Positions 57,281 through 64,000 of a stretch of DNA of 64,000 bases are shown here, piece after piece. The stretch is from the NCBI GenBank assembly GCA_009760855.2, contig WPIO01000001.1:22800001-22864000 (forward strand), read 5' to 3'. How positions within the stretch are numbered: the stretch's first letter is position 1; each line of letters begins with the position of its first letter. The stretch comes from Cristatella mucedo. Lineage: Eukaryota > Bryozoa > Phylactolaemata > Cristatellidae. The position numbers and the translations under genes are program-made. The notes beneath the pieces are model-generated. The model saw nothing but the letters and a program-made list of their open reading frames with translations, ran no database searches and was not told the DNA's origin.

Positions 57281-57504
57281 CCCACGTGTACGCGTCGAAC
57301 GCTATCCCATTCGCGGGAGCGGTCGCACAAGACGACAGCTTGTTACCGTAGCTAGCCAAGTCCAACACTGCTCTTCCACATCGACAGCATTTACGTGCCA
57401 CAGCAGCGCGGGAGTCGCAGAGCGCTTCCAGCCAGGCGACCGAAAGGTTGTCAGTAAAACAGCAGCACCACGTGCAGACACAGACAGCAGCGACACAGGT
57501 TGGA
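57281..57504 (+). other. Probable ITS1 start
   Basis: Follows the 18S 3' end directly (CCCACGTGTACGCGTCGAAC...), so its first part should be ITS1. No 5.8S is present. The join to the inverted 18S 5' fragment lies near 57500. Confidence 0.55.
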
Positions 57505-57796
57505 CGCATGGCTCGAGGCCATGCGCATCAGCCCAAAGTTATCCAGAGTCACCAAACGTACGGGTTGCCCCGATTGGTTTTGATCTAATAAAAGCGCTCT
57601 TCCCCGAAGGTCGGAGCTTCGTTGCATGTATTGGCTCCAGAATTAACCCAGTTATCCAAGTAGGATCGTATGATCTAATGAATCGTGACTGATATAATGA
57701 GCCATTCGAGGTTTCGCCGTGTCGAGGTATGTACTTGGACATGCATGGCTTAATCTTTGAGACAAGCAAATGACTACTGGCAGGATCAACCAGGTA
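57505..57796 (-). rRNA. 18S rRNA 5' fragment (about 290 bp), inverted
   Basis: On the minus strand from 57796: TACCTGGTTGATCCTGCCAG, CTTGTCTCAAAGATTAAGCC, GAATGGCTCATTATATCAGT, GAGCGCTTTTATTAGATCAA, GGTGACTCTGGATAACTTTG. Deviations from highly conserved positions include CATTTGCTTG for CATATGCTTG and TTAATTCTGGAGCCAATAC for GTAATTCTAGAGCTAATAC. It faces the opposite way to the 3' fragment beside it. Confidence 0.9.
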
Positions 57797-58060
57797 GCCA
57801 CCCGAAGCGTGGTCGACCGAGAGAGCGCGCGCCCGGCAGAGTGCGACCAACGCTGGCCCTCTACCGCATGTGCTCGTTCTTGGTCGAAAGCCGGCCGCTG
57901 AAGCGGCCAGTTTCGTTTGTGCTTCGCGACGCGTCGACCACCACTGTTTGCGCAGCCGCGTTCAGACGCGCCTTGACAGACGCTCCCTCACTCGGTTTGC
58001 CTTGTCACCGTCCGACTCAAAAGCAGCAGTGCCCATGAGAGCATAATCACGGTGTTGTGC
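57797..58060 (-). other. Probable 5' ETS adjoining the inverted 18S fragment
   Basis: G+C-rich sequence directly upstream (minus strand) of the 18S 5' end, where the external transcribed spacer is expected. Assigned by position and composition only. Confidence 0.5.
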
Positions 58061-58224
58061 TGCATTAAAGCTTACTTGAGTTATCTACAGACATCAAGTA
58101 TAATTTCATTGTGCATGGCGACCGACAGCTTCGATCGGAAGACGATCCCGCTAGCCCTGGGTTACCTTACCAGCGTTTTTACTTATCGAGACTCGTTTCT
58201 ACAGCAGTGGGCACGGTTTAAAGC

Positions 58225-58468
58225 GATGGTTTAAAATCTCCGCATATTGCTGTTGCTGAATCCCGATGTACTACCTGAGTGCATGTGTATGCTATTAATT
58301 AAAATTGAGTGCCAAGCCTCATTTGTTGCATATGCAGAGGTCCAGAGATGGTTTAAAATCTCCGCATATTGCTGTTGCTGAATCACGATGTACTACCTGA
58401 GTGCATGTGTATGCTATTAATTAAAATTGAGTGCCAAGCCTCATTTGTTGCATATGCAGAGGTCCAGA
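58225..58468. repeat. 122-bp tandem duplication
   Basis: Units 58225-58346 and 58347-58468 start GATGGTTTAAAATCTCCGCA and end AGGTCCAGA, differing at one base (CCCGA versus CACGA). A very recent duplication. Confidence 0.97.
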
Positions 58469-58546
58469 GACATTACTATCTGCCCGGCTTATGCTGGTCC
58501 TGTCCAGTAGGTAACTCCCACACGAGTGGTATCCTGCAGCGTGTCG

Positions 58547-59765
58547 ATAATAATAATAATAAATTTGCTTAGCGCCCTCAGAGAACCCAATCTCACTCTC
58601 TAGGCACTCGACATATGCTGCAGAGGAAGCATGATCGAATGGTTAGTGGTAGCATGCTCTTTGTCGACACTCATAACATGGTTTTAGAGGTGACTTGCAC
58701 AGGGTCAAAATGCAAATATGACCAGCATGCTCAGTGCCAGCATGCATAAGCAAACAATGGACGAATCACAGGTTCCCCCAAATGCTTTAAGAAATAGATG
58801 CGTTTTAGCGTCTGTCTAACGTCAAGTCAGGGGATGTCGAGACGTCAGGAGTGAGTTAATAAGTATACGAACTAATAGCACGGTCTCCAAAAGATTTGAG
58901 GTTCGTTCGACGTGTAACGAGACGATGTTATTCATAAAAGCAAGTGTTATGATGCCTAGCCTGATGTGGGAGTCGTTTTGATAGTGCTGAGATCGTAGCG
59001 AAACTTAAGTTGATTATTAAACGTTGTTGAGTTCGGTTGCATTCCGAGTGTTCAAAGTCATTTGCTGTGTTTAGCAAAACACGTTCACTCACGCTCACAA
59101 CAATAGGTAGGCTTGAGCCAGAGAGTGAAGGGACCTTAAAGTGAGTGACAGAACCTTGAAGCAATACGCTGCTTCATTGGGAGCCAATGCAGGTCGGCGA
59201 GAAGTGGTGAGTTGTGGCAACTTCGACGCTCACGACCGACAAGCCTAGCTGCAGAGTTTTGCACTAACTATAAGAGCCTGATTGATATAGGTCGGTAGAC
59301 CAGCAAGCAGTGAGTTGCAGAATAGTATCCCTGTCTAAGCTCGTTCGAAGTTTAGCAAAGTTAGCTGAAACTAGGCAGACTTGACTGTATAGGGGATGCG
59401 ATCCTCACATGCAAGGTCACTTTGTAAGAAGAAACCTAAATTTCGTGCAGATGCAACAGGAGATCAGCTGGCAAAGCTGATTTTGAGTGTTAAGCTAACC
59501 AATTTCTGAGTTACACTTGGTTTGCCATCACTGGTAAGTTAGTTGTCATTTAATTTGAGGAAGTTTGCTGCCACCCACAAGCGAATGTCAGAAAGAGTAT
59601 GTAGAGCATTCAACGCGCTGGAGGACTGAGAGGGATAAAAGCAAAGGTACAACTGAGAAAAGCTACAATCTGCATGTAAGTGAAAGCCGAGATTGCACTT
59701 GGCGATCACATCGGCAAGCGGGAGAGTGAAGAGAAGCGACCAAGCACGGACCGCTCGGTCCGCTT
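58547..59765 (-). mobile_element. LINE-B, antisense, 5'-truncated
   Basis: (ATA)n tail at 58547, stem-loop (GCTTAGCGCCCTCAGAGAAC), 3' UTR, C-terminal coding region (59100-59330) and thumb/palm part to about 59740 (GTTTGCCATCACTGGTAAGT is the antisense of LLVMGKP). Heavily mutated; a ~120-bp stretch near 58985-59105 looks foreign. Confidence 0.82.
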
Positions 59766-60051
59766 CTGTGAGCTGACGCCCAGACCGTGTTTACCGCAGA
59801 CATCAAAATAGCCAGGTCTGCTAAGTGCAAGCTTGAGAAAGTATATACAAGATCATGACTGACTGTCTATAGACATGAATACGAGAATTTTTGTAGATCC
59901 TACCAATGCCTCCTCTGTCTGTCCTGACTCATATCGTTTAGCCATAACTCGTACGAACCTCAAAACCATTGGGGACCGTGCCTTTAGTTCTTATTCTCCA
60001 AAAGCCTGGAACTAACTACCGAAGCACACAACGTGCCCTGACATGACGACA

Positions 60052-61990
60052 GATTTTTAATGCTTCTTTGAGAAAAGGGGTAGTCCCCAAGTCCTTCAAA
60101 TCGGCAATCGTTAGACCCATACTTAAAAAGCCTTGATTGGGTACAGAGGTCCATGCAAACTATCGCCCAGTTTCCCTTTTTCCGTTCTTGTCAAGGATTC
60201 TTGAAAAAATTGTTGCTAAGCAGCTAGTCGAACATATTGAAAAGAATAAAATGTCGGAAACATTTCAATCAGGGTTCAAGAGGCAGCACTCTACTGAAAC
60301 TTCTCTCCTCCGTGTTAACAATGACATTCTACGTGGTAACAACGACGGGAATGTCACTACCCTAGTTCTGCTAGATCTGTCAGCTGCCTTTGACACCATT
60401 GATCACAAAGTTCTGCTAGAACGATTGAGAACAACGATCGGTCTGGCAGACGAAGCACTGGCGTGGTTTAAATCGCACTTGTCTGATCGCGTTCAATCCG
60501 TGTCGTGTAGGGGTCAGGTCTCACACGCGAGAAGGGTCACCTGTGGAGTCCCTCAAGGGTCTGTACTCGGTCCTTTGCTGTTCTCCATTTATACACAACC
60601 TCGGGAAAAGGGATTAAGGCCCATGGAATAGTATATCACTTTTATTCTGACGATACTCAGTTGTCTTTGTCATTCAAACCGTCGGAATATGCTGCAGCAA
60701 CTGCAAAATCGAATGCTTGCCTTGCAGACGTTCGATCCTGGATGTCGGAAAACTTCTTAAAATTAATGACGATAAAACCGAACTGCTGCTCATAAGACGT
60801 CCTAAGCGTGTGGCTGGATTAAAAGACTTGGCTCTTCTAATAGGTGATGCTATTGTGCGACCATCACGTGTTCGAAATTTAGGTGTCGTTTTTGACAGCT
60901 GCCTAAATTTTAAAAGCTTTATTCAGAAGACTCTTCTACAGCTAGCCATCACGTCCGATCCTTATCCAAGATTAGGGGCTGTCTTACACAGTAGCTTGTA
61001 GACAATTTAACTAGCTCCTTAGTTCTGTCTCGACTTGATTATTGTGATTCCCTTTTGGCTGGGCTACCAAAGAAAGTAACTAGGCCACTGCAGCTGACTA
61101 TGAATATGGCTGCAAGGCTAGTCTTCAAGTCCCAGCGGTTTGAGCACGTGTCTCCTTTGCTAAAAGAGCTAGGATGGATGCCTGTTGAACAACGGATACA
61201 GAGCAAAGTTCTTATGCTGACCCACAAGGCCCACCACGGCTTGGCTCCTTCGTACCTAGCTGAACTGCTGCACCCGTTTCAGCCTGTTCGCGCCCTCAGG
61301 ACCTGTGTAGACAATAAATTAGCTGTTCCGTTCCTGCGCCTTAAGACCGTAGGCGACAGAAGCTTAAGCTCTGCAGGTCCAAGACTGTGGAACTCACTTC
61401 CACAATTCTTATGCAACGATAACTACTCTCCTGCTGCCGACTGTAGCTCATCCTTTTCAGCGGTCCTTGTAGTTTTGTTCTCACCGCACACAGAATGCTG
61501 GTACAGGACCAACACCAACAGTTTATTATATTACTCACAGAGCAGAGGGAGCACGACTTCCTTCGCCCTTCTCTCCCACTCGAGTGCCCTCTTCTCGACC
61601 ATGGCTGTGCATTGGCCGACCCCGATGGCGAATCCACCATCTGTTCACCAGCGGGTTATCGGCCAGTCTACAAGCCTCATTAGAAGCGGACCACAGCTGT
61701 GTACAGGCCCCTCTCGATGATGTTCCCAACAGCTGTTTAGGAAAGGAGCGGTACCGGCATCCATATAATCAAACCACAGTCCTGAGCTGCTACTTCCATG
61801 CTATTCACTACCTCAACTGCTCTGACTCTGCTATGCTTCCCACCTTCTCTTTATTTTGTGAGACGAAGTCTGTTGGCTACCGAATGCGTACCGAAAGCCG
61901 CTTAGGCTGTGAGTGCGCTATACACAACTCTCCTACGTAACACCCACATGGTCTTTATGACTTTGTGGAGTTACAGACGGAGATACAATA
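60052..61990 (+). mobile_element. LINE-A nested in LINE-B
   Basis: RT and C-terminal part of [78 protein letters not shown] (the GVPQGS motif is intact here), then a frame break before the YADD region (60630-60650). The thumb follows and the frame 61055-61465 is open. Ends GAGATACAATA. It is itself split by a solo LTR. A TGA at 60133-60135 and at least two frameshifts make it inactive. Confidence 0.9.
61468..61778 (-). mobile_element. Solo LTR (311 bp), TSD GTCCT
   Basis: Begins TGTAG and ends CCACA (TG...CA termini, TGT/ACA inverted ends), with a perfect 5-bp duplication GTCCT at 61463-61467 and 61779-61783. It interrupts LINE-A between CAGCG-GTCCT and GAGCTGCTAC; removing it with one GTCCT restores LINE-A. 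On the minus strand an AATAAA (plus-strand 61522-61527) lies near the LTR 3' end, which sets the orientation. No internal region, so it arose by LTR-LTR recombination. Superfamily unknown. Confidence 0.88.
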
Positions 61991-62215
61991 CATTTAAAAG
62001 AAGTTTAAAATGCAACTGCTTATTACAGCATTTGGTGGGTCTTTGTGATTCGTTCTTCGTGTGCATGTACCTTCTTACTATGCCTGCTGCTTGTGGTTGT
62101 TACCACCAAACATTTGGCAATGCTTTATATGCAGCAGCTGTAAAGTGCCTAGAGAGAGAGATTCAGTTCTCCGAGGGTGCTATGCAAAAGGATTGTTATT
62201 ATTATTATTATTATT

Positions 62216-64000
62216 AGCTAAGGCTAAGTCTAGCTTCTATAAAAAATGTTGTTGAATCCCTGATGCACAATCCAAAAATGCCCATGTCTAATATCAACCA
62301 TCTCCTTGTGGTGATATAGCTGATTGTTTCTCTAGCTTCTTTGTCAGAAAGATAGACAAGATAGGAGAGTCAGCCCTTAGGGTAGCAGCATCCCTTCTGG
62401 ACTCCTGTCCCTTAATAACAACCTCACAGGACTCTTCTCCCTTAATTCCGTGCAGCACCCAGTGTCTCCATTAAAAGAGGCGACGAGTGACCTCATTCTG
62501 AAATTCATCTCCCAATCAAAGAAGACTACTAGTCCTCTTAACCCTATTTCCTTTGTCCTAGTTCTACGATGCATCGATCTGCGGCTGTCATGAATAACCA
62601 CCAAAATAAATATGTCCTTAGCCTCAGGATCTTTCCCGCCCCTTTCAAAAATACTTAAGTGAGGCCTCTGATTTAGAAAGCAACATTAAACCAAGAAAAA
62701 TTGAGCAGTTTCCGTCAAGACTATTTTCTACCGTTCCTATCAGACACTAGAACGACTTGTGGCAGACCAGCTGAAGTTTTACAATTGAAACTTCAAACCC
62801 TGCAAGCAAGCTCCAGCCTGATTTTAGAGCTAATCACTCCACAGAGTCAGCATTGCTCAAGATTTTTAACGACCATAGGAGTGCCGACTCATGTAAAGTC
62901 TCGCTGCTTGTTTTTCCTGATTCTTCAGTAGCGTTTGATGCAATTGATGATCAAGTCCTTCTCGAGCGCCTCTCATTTCCCCGGGCATCACTGGCACTGC
63001 ACAACGACGGTCTTAGTTCAATCTCAGAGGGAGACCCCAGAGTAGTAATGCGTAATGGAGTCTTCAGAGCTACTTGTTGGTCCGCTTCTATTTACAGCGT
63101 ATACTCTTCCTCTTGCCGATGTACTCGAAAAGCATGATTTAGGCTTTCACTTCTATGCGAATGACACTCATTTGTACCATCGCTTTTATCTGTACCAGCC
63201 CTTAAGCATGACGAAGGCTCTCAACTCCCTTGCTGCATGTATTGCTGACATCCGCACATGGATGGCAACACATTTTCTCAAATTAAATGACGATAAAATC
63301 AACTTACTATTTATGGGCAAACCAAGTGCTACTTTAAAATTGAATAGCTTTACGCTCAAAATCGGCTCTGCCAGCATACCTCCTTTGGTATCTGCAAGAA
63401 ATCTAGGTATCCTGTTCCAAAGTGACCTTGCATTAGATGACCACATTAGCTCCATAGTAAAGTCTGCTTACCTTCGACGACATACCATGGCTAAAATTCG
63501 GGCTTGGTTAGACAGGGATACTACAGTATACTTTTATCCAAATTTGTCCATACATTCGTAACATCCCGTCTCGACTTCTGCAGCTCACTGCTTGCTGGTC
63601 TAGCGGGCTGTGCAATAAGATGCTTGCAGTTGGCGAAAACTATGTAGCTAGGCTTGTCTGTCGTGAGCGTCACAGTTGCCACATCACAGCACTACCAGCC
63701 GACCTGCAATGGGTCACAGTCAAGCAGCGTATCGACTTTAAGGTTATGTCATTGACTTTTTCTTGCGCCAGCCTACCAATCTGAACTACTCCCCCACCAA
63801 GATAGACATCGTGCCAGCTGCACTTCTGAATAAAATCGTTTTAGTTACAACGCATATTAACCTCAAATCCTTGGAAGACCGTGCCTTTAGTTCGTATGCT
63901 CCAAAAGCCTGAAACTCACTTCCGACTGAAGTTACGACATCCTCTGACGTGATAAGCGAACTTGTTTATCAGAGCATTTAGTGGGTATTTGTGATTCGTC
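62216..64000 (+). mobile_element. LINE-B, runs off the window end
   Basis: Starts immediately after the (ATT)n tail of the preceding copy. In order: linker (CTAAGGCTAAGTCTAGCTTC), SLSSFRQDYFLPFLSD (NYRPVS equivalent), [47 protein letters not shown] (YADD changed to YAND), NFLKLNDDKINLLFMG-type motif, then the C-terminus to GTGGGTATTTGTGATTCGTC at 64000. Many frame breaks; the catalytic Asp is replaced by Asn. The end of the element lies beyond the window. Confidence 0.88.

Larger units (their letters stand above)
59778..62215 (+). mobile_element. LINE-B host copy of the nested stack
   Basis: Left part 59778-60051: linker region (CCGTGTTTACCGCAGACATC; GACATGAATACGAGAATTTT) fused directly to the C-terminal region (AACCTCAAAACCATTGGGGA; CAAAAGCCTGGAAC). 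The whole RT was therefore deleted before later events. Right part 61991-62215: CATTTAAAAGAAGTTTAAAA, 3' UTR, stem-loop AAAGTGCCTAGAGAGAGAGA and (ATT)n. Both parts join collinearly when LINE-A 60052-61990 is removed. Confidence 0.8.

Noticed and set aside
56830-57796. Functional 18S gene
   Set aside because: Only the two ends are present, in opposite orientations, with substitutions at near-universal positions.

Overview
The window is nuclear DNA from an invertebrate animal. It contains two multi-exon protein genes with canonical GT-AG introns, a dense population of APE-type LINE retrotransposons, tRNA-derived SINEs, a solo LTR and displaced pieces of 18S rDNA. The exact taxon cannot be fixed from the sequence. 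The 18S fragments and gene structures are compatible with a spiralian, but this is inference. There are no prokaryotic features, no CRISPR array and no operons.

Gene 1 (about 3.4-25.8 kb, + strand) is an ortholog of STYX, the catalytically dead dual-specificity phosphatase. Its exons can be followed from the MRRQMQ / EIIPGLFLGPY segment to the C-terminal SLKR tail, and every splice phase agrees. The catalytic Cys is Gly (HGNLGICRS), as in known STYX proteins. Its introns are swollen by repeats; intron 6 alone (7.4 kb) holds four antisense LINE-B pieces and a ~171-bp satellite.

Gene 2 (38.4-56.4 kb, + strand) is an MTA (metastasis-associated, NuRD subunit) ortholog with 15 coding exons, about 827 aa. 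It has BAH, ELM2, SANT and GATA-type zinc finger modules, then a C2H2 finger, then the RBBP4/7-binding C-terminal segments. A GC-rich promoter precedes it and a poly(A) signal follows. A 36-nt in-frame candidate microexon lies between exons 8 and 9.

Repeats fall into three LINE groups of CR1/L2 type. I call them LINE-A (3' end GAGATACATTAC-like), LINE-B (3' stem-loop plus (ATT)n) and LINE-C (LINE-B-like tail, found in two MTA introns). LINE-A has inserted into LINE-B at least three times. Near 60 kb the nesting is three deep: LINE-B contains LINE-A, which contains a 311-bp solo LTR with a 5-bp target duplication. Two tRNA-headed SINE families carry 3' ends resembling those of the LINEs. One LINE-B copy (33.6-37.0 kb) is nearly intact.

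Layout: 0-2.5 kb repeats and unassigned DNA; 2.5-25.8 kb STYX; 25.8-37.8 kb intergenic (decayed transposon-type gene at 29 kb, SINEs, the best LINE-B); 37.8-56.4 kb MTA; 56.8-58.1 kb rearranged 18S/ITS1/5'ETS fragments in opposite orientations; 58.2-64.0 kb a 122-bp tandem duplication followed by a nested LINE mosaic running off the window end. Apart from the selfish-element biology, I found no undescribed multi-gene system.
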